From: Echinococcus granulosus
Lineage: Eukaryota; Platyhelminthes; Cestoda; Cyclophyllidea; Taeniidae
Reading direction: 5' to 3'
Assembly: GCF_000524195.1 (NCBI RefSeq)
Contig: NW_020170403.1
Coordinates: 667,811 to 731,810 of the forward strand
DNA: 64,000 bases
Shown here piece by piece: positions 12,701-24,835 of this stretch. Below the pieces are notes generated by a model. That model saw only the letters and a program-made list of their open reading frames with translations. It made no database searches and was not told the origin of the DNA. Both the position numbers and the translations under genes were made by a program. Numbering within the stretch: position 1 is the stretch's first letter; every line of letters begins with the position of its first letter.

Positions 12701-15700
12701 GCCCACTGTTGTTAGTTATTTGATGACAATCGGCAGAGAGGATACGAACCTACACATTAACAGGCCACCTGAAATCCCCTAATTGGCAGTTTATAAGAAG
12801 CCACAGACAGGTAGTGGCAAAAAATAACTTCTGTTAAGAAACTTGTACTCAATCGAAAGCCGCTTTTTACCTGTTGTCTTGGCAGTAACAGGGGATTGAC
12901 GTTTCTAGAGGTGGCGGTGTTTAGTACTTTTTCGTATTATTTCAGATAACTAGCGGTTAAATATTTGAATTCCCGAAGAAAAAGCCAGTGACAACTCGTC
13001 ACAGAACGACAGTTCCGCTATTCCAGCAGTGGCTCGTTTGGATCCGCAACAAATTCTATGATCTGGAAAACATTAAACTGACCGGCACGAAGTCTAAAGT
13101 GGTTCTAAAACACCCCGAAACTTCTCCAAAAGAGCACAAACTTCCAAGACAATAACCCTCTTAAAGATCAAGACCGTTCTGCTTGAAGGAAAGTGAGGAA
13201 ATCCTCAGGTTCAATGGGCTATTGATAAGGTCAGTTTTTTACTTCCACTAACTACCAATATCCGGACGTTTTGACCTCACTGACCCGTACTTTAAAAGCA
13301 CAGGGCATCATGCAGCTGCACCTCTTAAGGACAGGTGGACTTTTCACAGAATACGAGTTATTGCTCCTTTCATTTCGCTAAAAGCAGGAGCCAAAATGAA
13401 ATGTTGGTCAAAGGGAAGCCTATCAGCATTGTCATCTTGGAGTATATTGTAATATGTATAATGCGTTACGTTTTCTAGGAGAAAAATTGGTCGAGAAGGG
13501 TATAAGGGGCTCGCTGGGCTATTGCTTGGTCTCACACGAAAAGACAGAGAGTATTGTCATTTCAACGACTTCTGTTGGATCAAGGATACCTCACTACGGT
13601 GTGGCAAATAAACTATACCGACTTCTACAAACTGGAAGAATCGCTGAAAAGCCCATTCTCTAAAGGACGTGATTCCAATTTAGTGGCATTTCCACTTTGC
13701 AACTGTAGTGGATTGGACCTCCACGCTGGTGCCGCCCATGCCAGTACCCCCACTTCCTCCCCAAGAGATTTACTTCCAGATCTGCTAAATAATAACACGA
13801 TAGGAGAAAAGACTTTCCATGGTGTGTAAAGTAGATCTTGTCCTTTTGTAATCATTTTTTCTGCCGATCAAACGTGTGAAGACGGTTTGACTTGATTCAA
13901 TTTGACAGTAAAATTGATGACTTTGGAAGTGAAAAACCGGAACATTTGTTTAAATGTTAAACTTTTTTATCTGAACAAAAAATAAAAAACTCGGCTACAC
14001 GTGTTTTCCTTAAAAATCAGTTCATTTTCTTTTGTTTTACCCCATCCCGAAATCCCAAAAAAGTACAAATACAAGACCGAGGTACAGCCATCGAGAGCGA
14101 AATCAAATCTGTCAAGGAGAATGATGAATTACTCAGAATAGGAAAACAAGTAGAAAGGGAGAGGTGGTTTGCGCTTTTGACACAAAAAAGGCCCCACCCA
14201 ACTGCATTACATTGCCCTTTAAATTCACCAGTCTAGGACTGAAAGAAGTAAAAGTTACTGCTACTGCCCCCGCCACTACTACTACTGCTGCTTCTGGTGG
14301 TGCTATTTTTGGATTTATTTACCAAGGCGATGCCAAGGCAAGGGGGGAGGGAAGGGGGGCAGATAAGGTGGTGAGGAGAGAGGGAGAACGAGATGGCTAG
14401 TCAACTAGCCAACTGTGGGAAACGGAGTGATGATGCGAGGCTCTCGTTAAGATTTAACACACTCCCACACATAGCATACACCGCACTTAAAATTAATGAA
14501 GGCGTAGAACTGAAGACGCTTTACCTTGCCGCTATGGTGCTACATGAGGGGGAGGATTTAAGGCAGCCTGAAAATAGGGATATGCGTAGTAATACACCTC
14601 TGCTCATCAAAAATCACGTGGCGTATGACTTCATCACTTCAGGAGAACGTGTAGCAGTTCAGCATTCGAAATACAGAAGCGATTTTCCCCTAGTGTATTG
14701 ATAGAACAAGGACACCTTTGGTTGGGGTTAATGCGATTCAAGAGAGTAGGAATGGAAGTAGCCACGCCCATTCATCTACCAGTCGTTGATTCAACTCTGA
14801 TTGAAAAAAGGCCTTTCGTCCAGATGTGAGGCTGAAAGGAAGGACTCTAGTGTGCGAAAATGTTAAAAGTGTTTAAGGGGCGTCCAGAAAATAGGGCTCC
14901 ACATCGTAACACCTCAGCCCGCCCGGTTGTCCAAGTGTCAGTTGGTGAGAAATGGCGAGAGCAATCCGCCAGTGGGAAGGGGCGAATGCTCGAGGCTAAA
15001 ATGATGTTTCTGTTGGGTCATTGGTAGCAAATGAAGAACACTATACATCTATAACTGAAAAGATAGCCGATTTTACCATTGCAATAAGACGAATAGATAT
15101 CAGACCGTGGAGAAACGAGTTATTCCGCTCTTGTTAGGTGACGAGGCAGTATCCTACTGCATCACTAGAAAGGGAGATTTTGACCAACAAAGGTGTGAAA
15201 GGCGTTCAGTTAGGGTTAAGGGAATAAGAGCATACACTGAGACACTTGTCTACCTGCCGATCATCAATAAGGGGAGGAAATTTAACGACGCAACGATACT
15301 GAAGGGTAGGGGTGACTGTCTACGATGAGGCAATAGAGTAAAGTGGAACAGCCTATGACCCCACCACCACCAGAAAACCACTATTCACCATCCAAAAACC
15401 GTAAAAAATGACTACCCGCGCATTGGCTAGGAAACGACTTTTCCAGCACTGATTCGCGTTATCACCAATGCTAAGGTAATAAGACTGGGCAAGCGAACTT
15501 TGACCTCAGTCCTAAGTTGAGGCGAGTCATGTTCGTAGTGAGTATCTAAAGACGCGGCGGAGGTGAATATCTTCGTCCAAGGTTGGACTAGCCAAATACA
15601 GGTACACAGGTACAACCTCGACATGCTCCTGTCAATATCAACACCAGACCCTAGAATAGTACCGTGGTGCAAGTTAGATAAGAAAAAAAGGAATTCCCTG

Positions 15701-18700
15701 TCAGAAATACATGCGTCAACTGGATCACTGCGTATCATCGTTTTGCCGATGGAGCGATGTAAAGCAGTTAAATTTAAATTCATATAACTCCACGAAAAAA
15801 AACCCTGGCATAGGGTTTGATTGTATTAGGTAAAAGAGGGAAGGAAATAACACGATTTCCTCTTTAATTATCACACCAGCTTATCACTTTAGTCTTTCCT
15901 TTTACAATCTATCTATAAGCATCAGTATATATTTCAAGTCCGATAGCATACGAGTGTAATATGCGACCAGGATAGCCCGCTTAATTTCGCTTAAGCAAAA
16001 GGTCCCCGAGATGATTCAAGGTGGCATTGCCCATTATCATTGAATTGACGAGTTGTGGACAAAAATTCCGATGCTACACGACGAATAGAGAAGGCTTGAC
16101 AAAGCGCAGTGATGAGAAAGCTTCAGAATTAGTTAGCATTGCCTCGACGGTGGGAAAATACAACAAGCATTCTTTACGAATTCACAGTAGAAGACGCGCC
16201 AGTGTGTTAATGTGTGCACTAATAATGTGAGCCCTGCTCAAGAGCCATCAACCTGACGGCATTGACAGACAACAAAGAGAGTGCGCCAGAGCTATTCACT
16301 ATGCAGCTCGGTTAACATAATCAGTGCAAGGCTCAATCACCCGCAAGAGAGCAGAAAAAGGAACTAATTGTCACGGCTATTGCTTACCACTCTCTCTCTC
16401 TTCCCCCCGACTGCGCATATGTACCCACTAACCTGCATACCAAAAGAAGGCGCGTACGGAGAAGAGAAACTAAACCTTACACAGAAGCGACCATTCAGAC
16501 AGTAGTGATCTTTGTGCTTTCCACCTGATCTACGGATGATTCAACTATGAATTTGCTAGATGGGTAGCAAGTGAGGCAAATAGGGTAAGACGCCAACGCC
16601 TTTTAGTTATGAGGGATGAGATGCTGAGAGGCTTGTGGCGAAGGCATTTACGGTGTACTTTTGAGGGGCTTCGCATCAAAGTGACACCCGAGATCAAATA
16701 AGGGGCTACTTTCAAGGCTACTTAGAAAATGAGTTTTGCACAAATGAATGATCCAAACGAAACACTAAGATCGTAAATTTGGGGAGACTAAGTCGTTCTA
16801 ATAAAAAGAAATAAAGACATTATTAGTTTACCAAGGAGATGTAATTGGCAACTCGGTACTGAGCTCGTTAGACAGGTTGGAATCACAGATCTCAGAAAGC
16901 ATCTCCGCTTCAGTAAAATCGGGGAACCTATCCGGATAGGATTTATGCTTATGCCATGATAAGCCGAAATGTCGAGAATAAGAGACTGAGAATCCTGAAA
17001 TGAAAATATCCAGGATGTGTTTAAAGTACTCCTACAATAAACTAAATGTTTTTAATGAAAAGAATGCAAATTTCCTATTTCTCTTTTAAGCTAATTTTTG
17101 AGTGACTGCGAGAATGACGTGAGCATTCAATATAGCTGCCAAAGGAGACGGAGCCCCCCTCCCCGCCACTCTCTTCCTTATTTCGAAGAGTTCCTCAATT
17201 ATTCTTGAAAAGAATAATCAGTGTGAAGCCAAGCCAACACAAGAAAGTCGATTATTTACCTGAATAAGGTCAGTGAAAGTTGAATGTCATAAAAGGGGGA
17301 CGACGCATTCACCCTTTTAAGATGAGAGATTCTATCCGTCTCAGGAATCAATAGCTGCTAAACACCAGCTTTCTGCATCGTCATAAATGCGTTTGTTTAA
17401 CCCAACCGAACCTGCTAGGCCGTCCCTCCCTCCCTCCTCCCTGGTTGCATAAATCGCCCACATTTGAGTTCAGTTTCCCGAGAGTCCTGTAATTTTGGAC
17501 ACACTTATGAGTACCCAAGTTATGATGCGTGTGTGTGTGCGTGTGAATGGGTCAGAAGGAAGGCGGCAGGACTACAATTTGCCTGAGCTTCTACTCCCCT
17601 TTGAAGTAGGGTGGAAGGTATACATTTTACTTTACTGATCCTGTTCTTTTTTCCTCGGTGGGATGTTAAGCATGATTGAGCAAAGGTAGGAGATAGTTCA
17701 GCATACAATGACGAAAAACACTTGCCAGAGGTGAAATTAACACCACCGCGAGCAGCCATCAACATGCTACCCTCCAGAATTTGTGATCTTGCCTCATGGG
17801 AGGCAAATATAGTGAAAACTGTACTTAGAAGAGTCATTTCTGACAAGAGCATTACGAACAAAGTCGGCACTTCTTGACTTGCAACTATTTCCTCTTAGTA
17901 GAGTAAAAAACTGGGATGCAATTAATCACTGCACCTACATTTTCGCTATATAAATAGTAGACCGTAAACAGGATTCCCTCCTTTCTTACAACGACTAATC
18001 AGGCATACACTAGGCTTGTAATTACTGGTTGGTGAAAGAGGGAAAAATTGAGCGTTACCAAAAATAGGCCTACCTCAAGAATGAGTTGTGTGTCCTTCGG
18101 AATCTCCTTCATTATGTCCAGGGCCTTCTGCCACAGGGGCAGGGAGGGCAACTTCGCTCGCTCCGTCCACTTGACGATCTCCGAGATGGGCAACTGGTAG
18201 CGCATAATGCGTTGCACCGGTTGCATAAGTAGCGAGACCACATCCTCCTTATCCCCCACATGCACACGCCACTCATCGAAGAACTCCTTGTGTTGCTCTG
18301 CAATGTGAGCCGCCTTGATTTGATTCTCGCAGTATTTCGAGTAGATGGAGCGGAGACGAGCGCGCGAATCAATGAAGAGCTTGGGAATGCGATCTGGATC
18401 CTCTTCTAATAGGGTGCGTAACTTCTCATAGAAGCCCGTATGCCACTCAAATAGTTGCATCCAGTTACCCCAGAGGATACGCCATCGAGCCACCAAATCC
18501 TCAGGTACTGCTGGTCCTCCTGGAGGTAGCTTACTAGCGAGTTCCTCAAAGCTCGAAGGGCTAACGGGAAGAGCAGAGGAGGCGGCGGCAGTGGAACTTG
18601 TGGAATCGGAGTTTGGAGGCATCCGATAAGGCGCCGGCATGTAGAGCTCATAGACCACACGTAATCTGCGTACGTAGCTCTCTTCCGAGTAGGCCAGTTC

Positions 18701-18970
18701 CATGACAGGTTGCTTGCGCTTTTCGATGGCTTCCGCGATAGCCTCGGCTTCACCATTTACATCGGCTGAAGCGTTATTCTCCGTGGTAGCGGTAGTACTG
18801 GCTGGAGTGGGTGAGGGCTGTTGATCACGATCGTTGAAGGTGGGATCATCAGTGCGAAGGACGTCTGCCGTTGGATTGGGGCTGTCCGCTTTCGCACACA
18901 CTGACTCACCGTCTAAGAAATGAGCCTGTTTTTCGTCTGGTGGCTTTTCTTTGACTATTTCCACCGACAT
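6757..18970 (-). CDS. Rho guanine-nucleotide exchange factor (DH-PH, Trio/Kalirin/PLEKHG4-like)
   Basis: Three coding exons join in phase 0: 18970-18074, 10674-10075 and 7158-6757, giving 632 aa. All introns follow GT-AG. Residues 1-85 are polar and low-complexity. The DH domain spans about 86-310 and carries the conserved helix QPVQRIMRYQL at 250-260, which in this family contacts the GTPase. A PH domain follows: LGTLRIRGDLLVA near 313-325, FVVSRLFLFDRMLLV at 450-464, and DLRFALWDQTPGR near 560-572, then a helix with AWVVHLRDIQ. About 100 Thr/Pro/Ser-rich residues interrupt the PH fold around 345-440, an odd feature. The family activates Rho-type GTPases at the membrane and cytoskeleton. The start is provisional: a splice acceptor lies 9 nt upstream and the frame stays open, so 5' exons may be missing. 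The stop is the first in-frame TAG after the PH helix; further 3' exons cannot be excluded. Confidence 0.85.
7159..10074 (-). other. RhoGEF intron 2 (2.9 kb)
   Basis: The intron lies between E499 (GAG followed by GTGAGC on the minus strand) and the exon beginning Pro-His-Trp after CTCACAG. It contains no recognisable nested gene. A diverged pair of short repeats lies near its 5' end on the minus strand (9648-9870). Confidence 0.75.
9648..9870 (+). repeat. Diverged tandem repeat pair
   Basis: An exact 17-nt word, ATTCGACGGCTATCAGT, occurs at 9666-9682 and 9806-9822, 140 bp apart. Similar flanks extend on both sides: GTTG/GGTG-rich before, TAGCCGTTGG versus TAGCTGTTGG after. This looks like an old local duplication or two copies of one dispersed repeat. 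Confidence 0.6.
10675..18073 (-). other. RhoGEF intron 1 (7.4 kb)
   Basis: The donor is GAG|GTAGGC after E299 and the acceptor is CCCACAG|GCA before A300, both phase 0. Open frames inside it (for example near 12322-12627 and 13554-13829) show no family motif and no coherent splice chain, so I leave them unannotated. Confidence 0.7.
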
Positions 18971-18981
18971 TTGTGCGTGCT
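18971..18981 (-). promoter_or_regulatory. Splice acceptor 9 nt upstream of the RhoGEF ATG
   Basis: Read on the minus strand, a T-rich tract ends in TTTTTCAG and is followed by CACGCACAA and then the ATG. The 9-nt leader is in frame and open (His-Ala-Gln-Met). It could be a 5' intron, a coding junction with an upstream exon, or a spliced-leader trans-splice acceptor, which tapeworms use for part of their genes. Confidence 0.55.
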
Positions 18982-21900
18982 GAAAAATGAGACAAAATAT
19001 TTAGTAGATTTGGATTCTGGAGACTATTTCTCAAAGCGACAATAAAGGGTTTTTACTGCACGAAAAAATAAACTAAAGGCGAAAACATCATTTAAATAAG
19101 GACCACGCCTGTGATTTATAAATCAAATACGGGGTTTTTCTGCTCCGCATGGGAGAAAAAACTGGATTTTGTTTAGCAAACGAACTCTATGTATTTGTTT
19201 TGTGATAAGTCCATTCTCAGTCAATTATACAAACTGGATTCATAGGATTAAGTTTTGTTGCCACTCTGCAAAAATGAGGCAATAAATCTTAGCTTTATGT
19301 TATTTAAAAATGTATGAACCAGCTTTCCCATGTTCTGGTGCACGACATTCTACAATGTGGATTGTGAAAAAAGACCAAACGGTTCATGTGGTTCAAAAAT
19401 GGCTAAAAATAGATTAGGCGCACTACTTTGGAAGAGCCTAATAAAAGGGAGAGACGTTGAGGTTAACTAAAGTCAAATGTACGCAAGCGAAAAAGGCTGT
19501 TCAAATAGAACTATCTACACTAAACTTTAAACTAACGATAGAGCTGCGAATATGCTATCAATATTGTGTTAAAGAAAATATCCTAATTTTAAACAAATCT
19601 ACTAAGGGGCTTGTTCTATCAAGGGGCCAAAAGGTAAAAGCAAAAAGCTACCACCGTATAGCTACGGAAAACTATGAGTTCAAAAACAGCGAGGGACATA
19701 AGAATAAATACCGGGACAGAAGGAAAATAGATGTCTCAATTTTTGTGCAACCGGTGAAATTAAAAAAAGCAAAAGTGCTAAAACCCGATTGTGCCAAATT
19801 TGAAGAAACCCATAGTTGGTACAACATAAAGCATAGTTTTAGGAACGCAATGTAGAAACTATGCATAAAATTGATGACACAGTTGTACATTGGAATTGCA
19901 ATCCTGGGATATCTAAGCAAATCTGCCACGGATTAAGCATCACGCTCATGCCTGCGACGAAATATGCATAAATGTTCACCATGCTGCAGAGTGCAACCAG
20001 CTGATACAAAAGCATTTTCAGATAATATTACCAACAATGGTCGCAAACTTTAAAAAGGAGAGAGTCGGCACAAATTAGCACAAAAGTTGATGTACCCTGG
20101 GCAAAATGGGAAGAAATATCGCTTGAAAGGGGTGGAAGGTGCCAGTCGGTATTTTGTAAGGGAGCGTTTATAAACAGCTCATGAAGCTATACTACTATAA
20201 ACAAATTTGTAACCTTGAGGTGTTATTTGTGTGGAGTTTGTATTAGAATTTACATTAAATTGTATCAAGTTACTTTTACTTTTGTTATCATTTTTTATTG
20301 TTTATTTTAAATACAAACTGCTGCGTGTGTATTAACTCTTGATAGGATTTATTAAATTGCATCTTGATACCACTGTCTGTATGCGACAAATATCAAATAA
20401 ATTTGCAGAAATTATGTACACATCAATTTTCTTTGTGTAAGCAACTTTGTGCAGTAAATCATGCAGAACTGGGTGGTTGAAAAATTAGCCAAAAGTTGTT
20501 ATGAATTTTGAATTTGTTGTTACTGAAAGAGTGCCATTATATCGTAGAGCCCCGAGACTTCCCTAAAGACGAAAGAAGGAGCGATATTTAAGCAGGCTAC
20601 AGCAGGGCTTGGGGCTACTAGCATGTCCCTGAGGCCAGCCCACCCGAAGAATTTACAGTAGAGGAGACACAATGTGGTTCTTTACCAAAACCAAGAATTA
20701 AACCCCAACCTGTTACAATTTGTTTGCCACTTATGATTAGCAATACTGTCAAATTTTTGGTCTTAATATTCCTCCTCTGTAGATCCGGAAAATGTTTTCC
20801 CTTTTGACTTTGGTAGTTTTATTACAATGTTATTGTTTCTACCTAATTTTTCAGTATTCCATGTCTATTGTAGCATATCAAGTCATCGCTAGTGTCCTAA
20901 TAAACTGAAGTAGCAAATCAGAATAGATGTTAATAGTGTAAATAGGATCTGGTAGGCTTTTAAAATGCCTCGAAGTCCATGCCGCAGAGCGAAACTGGGA
21001 CTTGTGAAGACCACAATGCATTTGTAATTAAGAACACAATTAAGTAAACTAGAAAGTCACTATCCCCGCTAGTCTTTGATCCACCACTTTATTTACTTCT
21101 ATGACTTCCCGAAGTAGTCTTTAAAGGAACCTACTTTATTGTACCTAGATGAAAAATTGCATTAAAATGCCATTAAATGAGACTACATGCTGTGCGCCCG
21201 TAGTTCATATTACCGGTAAAAGTAGTGGTTTTAATTACTATGATACCATTACTACCGTTACCATTTCCGTTTTATGGGAGACAATATTTCACTGGTTGTA
21301 TTTCATCTCAAGGAAAGGAAGTTATTTTCGCATCATTACTCATCTTTCAAGCATCGAAACCGTGATTTCCGGGGCATATTTGGCAAAAAACGGGAATAAT
21401 TTTCACCTACTTCAATTTCCCCCCTATTTAAATGACCATTAATGATGCTTACAGCATTAAGTACTATCAAGTGTAATCGACATTTGTTGAACAACAACGT
21501 CTGGGTAACGCTGTCAAAGAGAATGTGGTAGTGCTACTAATCTCATGGAGGCGATGTTGTCCGGGCCGCAAACTTACCTAAACAACAACAGTTATATAAA
21601 TATGTATTGCATAGGTGTGGTTGAATTCCAAGAATGACAAAAATCGTTTGGGTTTATTAAAAGCTAAAATGGATTTGCACTGCAAAATAACGTAATTCTT
21701 TAATTGTTTGTTTGTTCGCAAGCACCTGAGGCACCGCCCTTGAACTTCCTTTTGGAGGCGTGGCCCAGAGGCCAAGCCAGCGGCCTCTCTAGCCCTAATG
21801 TACGTCGGCAATACGTATTCCGCCCTATCATTTGATCACCTTTCGCCTTAAAGGAAGACTTGGGGCTCTGCAGTAGCTCTCAAAACGATTTGTAACTTTG

Positions 21901-22592
21901 CTAAAGGTGAAGAAACAGGACTCAGACTTGCATCAGGAGCAGATCCCCCAATAAAAGGTTTTATTAAGAGGTTTTCTCCTCCCGGTTAATGTTAATTGCT
22001 GAATGCTATAGTCCCACAGCGTCTCCACTGGGTGTGTTATGCAAATGAGACGACTTTCCTACTGCCCTTTAAAAGTTACTGTGGTGTAGTCGTGTTTACT
22101 TTACCCCATAGAGTTATACATCTGTTGATCAATCGTTAACATCTATGAGTCAGGCATTTTCCCAAATTTCAATTAGGTATCATCAGGAATAAATTTTTCG
22201 GAACCGGTTACATGACTTTGTCGGTCACGGAGACTTGTCCATGTCCAAAAACCGCGGTGCTTTCAAAAAGTTACACGTTTGTCATCAAAACACTAATGAA
22301 GCTCGTGATTACTGAGAGCCTTACATGGTTTTCTTTGCGTGATTTCACGATAAAACCTATTTTGGCTTTTCCGAAACCCCCTTTAATTTTCAAGAACGCT
22401 TTTGATTGAATAATTTGCTTACCTATTTAACTTAAATAGTACGTATATTTTGGGCTTGCAAGGCGTTATTGGCATTACAAGATCACATCATTTACGCGCT
22501 GACGCAAGTACCCCGACAGTTATTTACCTCTTAAACACGAGTTTCGCACCGCATTTTTTAAGAAAGCTCTGACAGAAGTGTGCCGATAACTT
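18982..22592. other. Intergenic region between divergent RhoGEF and syntenin-like genes
   Basis: A/T-rich sequence of about 3.6 kb with no supported exon. It should hold the upstream regions of both divergent genes. One old LTR-like repeat sits at 20543-20717. The open frame at 19457-19855 is Lys-rich, lacks an ATG start and matches nothing I recognise. Confidence 0.55.
20543..20717 (+). repeat. Old solo-LTR-like repeat, relative of the 39.6-40.7 kb cluster
   Basis: It shares, in order, the blocks GAGACTTCCCTAAAGACGAA, GGGCTACTAGCATG and GAGGCCAGCCCACCC with copies at 39739-39940 and 40197-40391, and ends in TTACA as they do. More diverged than those copies, so probably older. Confidence 0.6.
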
Positions 22593-22717
22593 AAGTAAGC
22601 TCACGTATAATCAGAGCAAATGTGGAACCACGCTCCGCCAAGACTTCGAGGTCACTCGAAGGTGACATCGATCAATTTCCCTGTGGTTTAAATCACCCGC
22701 CAGAAACGCACGGAGTG

Positions 22718-24049
22718 ATGTGTGAATGTCGCTTGGGCGCAGCCGCATTTGGTAGCGTTAGCCGTAACTCCCTCACCACGAGTCAGGAGCGGCCAGACGT
22801 GCCCTGTGATCTGGCCTTCAAGTTCATCGAAATCGAGCAATGCTGTCACTTGACGTTTCCCGATCGGTATAACTATAACGAGTTTCCTCGCCTCTGTCCT
22901 GTCCATGGATGCCTTTCCAAACCCAATGTACAGAGAGAGGTCTCCTGTTTAGAGAATTGTCTTTTGCACTGTCAATCTAAATTGCCTCAAAAATTACCCA
23001 AAGTCGAAAATGGACTCCCTAAGACTTTTGACAGTGTTGAGAGCTACCTGAAGCACATCCATGACTGTGATTTTGCCTACCCCCAAACATCTCCTGGTAA
23101 CCCCGGTTCGGCAGCAGATCCATTCGATAAACGCGTCAAGGCACTTCAGGTCGATTGCATGATTTCTCGACCCAAAAGCCCTCCTGTCATAGAAACCTTC
23201 TCATTTCGATCACGCAGACCGGGTGAAGTGGGGATGACGAAGCCCACCTTTTTGGAGGGGGTTCGCTCTCAGGCGTATAAATACTGTCGTGATCTTGGAT
23301 TAGTAGACGAAACCGCCAGACTATTCATTGCCGAATTGAGACACACATTCCCCGAGGGCTACGTCGAGCGTCCCGCATGGCAACATGTAACTCTCAACTT
23401 TCGACCCAACACCCTTGAACATCTCATGCTGAGAGCCTTCCCAGGGGACAAATACTTTGTGTGTGGAATTCGATATCAGGACTTTAACACCCCTGTTGAT
23501 TTACACTTTGGAGACCAGGTTGTAGAGATAATGCCAACCTGGATACAGGAACAAACAACAGAGGCACCGAGACAACAAGGCCACGCGAGTAACATGGACA
23601 ACTTCCAAATCATGATTGTTCCCTCACCTTTCCTGCAAAAGATCCAACTGCGAGTCTATGATTGTCCCATCATTAATGAGTTTAACATCAAGAAGAAGAC
23701 TCGGGAGAATACAAGAAGTCATCGAGATTTGGGCTTCACTATCCACCGTGGTCGCATTGTCTACATTGATAGGGCTTCGCCCGCAAAGATGTCCGGATTC
23801 GAGCCGGATTATCAAATAGTTGAAGTGGCTGGCGAATCGGTGTTGGAGTATGATGACTCCCACATCATACGACTTATTCGAACCGCTATCGAGAGGAGTT
23901 CCACGAGAGCAACGGAGTTAGCGTTGGTTCCATCGAGAATCTACGATATCCTAATGGATCCTCGAAAGGGCAAGGTCTGCACCATCGTTCGCGATGCCGA
24001 ATTCGATGTAAATGCGTGGAGTGACAACAAGGTCTTCGGTGTGAGGTAA
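22718..24049 (+). CDS. Syntenin-like tandem-PDZ scaffold protein
   Basis: An uninterrupted 443-aa frame from the first ATG (22718) to TAA. The C-terminal half resembles syntenin. A degenerate first PDZ (about 225-310) contains LHFGDQVVEI. A linker strand IQLRVYDCPI is followed by a clear second PDZ (about 315-405) with DLGFTIHRGRIVYIDRASPA, then a short tail containing RIYDIL. Syntenins bind C-terminal tails of syndecans and other membrane proteins and act in trafficking and exosome formation. The first 220 residues are Cys/His/Pro-rich and unlike the short syntenin N-terminus I know. The frame is open 126 nt further upstream, back to a TAA at 22592, without another ATG, so a 5' exon or trans-splicing is possible. 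There is no intron in 1.3 kb, unlike its neighbours. The two PDZ assignments are read by eye; the second is firm. Confidence 0.75.
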   Translation: MCECRLGAAAFGSVSRNSLTTSQERPDVPCDLAFKFIEIEQCCHLTFPDRYNYNEFPRLCPVHGCLSKPNVQREVSCLENCLLHCQSKLPQKLPKVENGLPKTFDSVESYLKHIHDCDFAYPQTSPGNPGSAADPFDKRVKALQVDCMISRPKSPPVIETFSFRSRRPGEVGMTKPTFLEGVRSQAYKYCRDLGLVDETARLFIAELRHTFPEGYVERPAWQHVTLNFRPNTLEHLMLRAFPGDKYFVCGIRYQDFNTPVDLHFGDQVVEIMPTWIQEQTTEAPRQQGHASNMDNFQIMIVPSPFLQKIQLRVYDCPIINEFNIKKKTRENTRSHRDLGFTIHRGRIVYIDRASPAKMSGFEPDYQIVEVAGESVLEYDDSHIIRLIRTAIERSSTRATELALVPSRIYDILMDPRKGKVCTIVRDAEFDVNAWSDNKVFGVR

Positions 24050-24115
24050 AGCTATTGTTCTTCAAAAAACATTCATTAAATAACCAAATATCAAAGGGAA
24101 ACTTTTGGAAAGGTT

Positions 24116-24121
24116 AATAAA
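24116..24121 (+). terminator. Candidate poly(A) signal AATAAA
   Basis: AATAAA 67 nt after the syntenin-like stop codon, in the expected position for 3' end processing. It supports 24049 as the true end of the gene rather than a splice donor at AG|GTAAAG. Confidence 0.6.
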
Positions 24122-24762
24122 AGAAGTTTTCCTTGTTTGCGGGGCTGAAGTGCTCCGTGCCCTTGATTAGCAAGAAGCATTTAGCGTTCCGCGTCAGGAA
24201 GATGGACTGGGTGGCAGATCGTAGTCGTAGTTTCAGCTGCTTTGTCTGTGCTGGTCAGGGTAGGTTTTGTAGACATCCTCTCAGTGTATACGATTAATAG
24301 TTCTCATGACATGGCGATGGCTAATGACAGCTAGAAGCTGGACTGTCAGCATTGAACGGATGAATTTCGTCACGTTGATTTTTTCATTTATTTTTTTGGC
24401 TAAATGTCTACCGAGAAGTTTGTGCCGAGGTTAGTTAACTAGCTACTTATAGACCTAATCCATCTATGCATTTTTGCATAATCTACCTATCCAGCCGCAA
24501 TTTGAAGCTCTTCCATCCATCTATCCAATTCGGGAGCGGTCATGTATTTAGTCATGATATCATCCCGGATTCGTCCGGGCTAGATGCATTCATAAATAAT
24601 CCACAAGTCCTCCGATGATTTGCCTAGTTATCTAGATCAGTTTGACCAAACTATGAATCACTGATCGACATTTTTTGGTTGGTCTCCAAACCACCCACGT
24701 ACTTTTTAGTACATCCATTCCTCCGTTCACATATGCCTGATATATCCGTAAGGTACCGGTAC

Positions 24763-24782
24763 ATTCATTCATTCATTCATTC
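24763..24782. repeat. ATTC microsatellite, five units
   Basis: Five uninterrupted ATTC units, 54 bp before the larger ATCC array. Confidence 0.85.
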
Positions 24783-24835
24783 CCAGTTCATCTATCGGTC
24801 TCTTCCTATCAATCGCATTGACGCCTGATTACTTA

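Noticed and set aside
12730..12760. Minus-strand GGTTCGTATCC resembling a tRNA T-arm
   Set aside because: No A box at the right distance and no acceptor stem pairing upstream.
22622..22717. GTG start at 22622 for the syntenin-like protein
   Set aside because: Nuclear genes of animals rarely start with GTG; ATG 22718 or an upstream exon is more likely.
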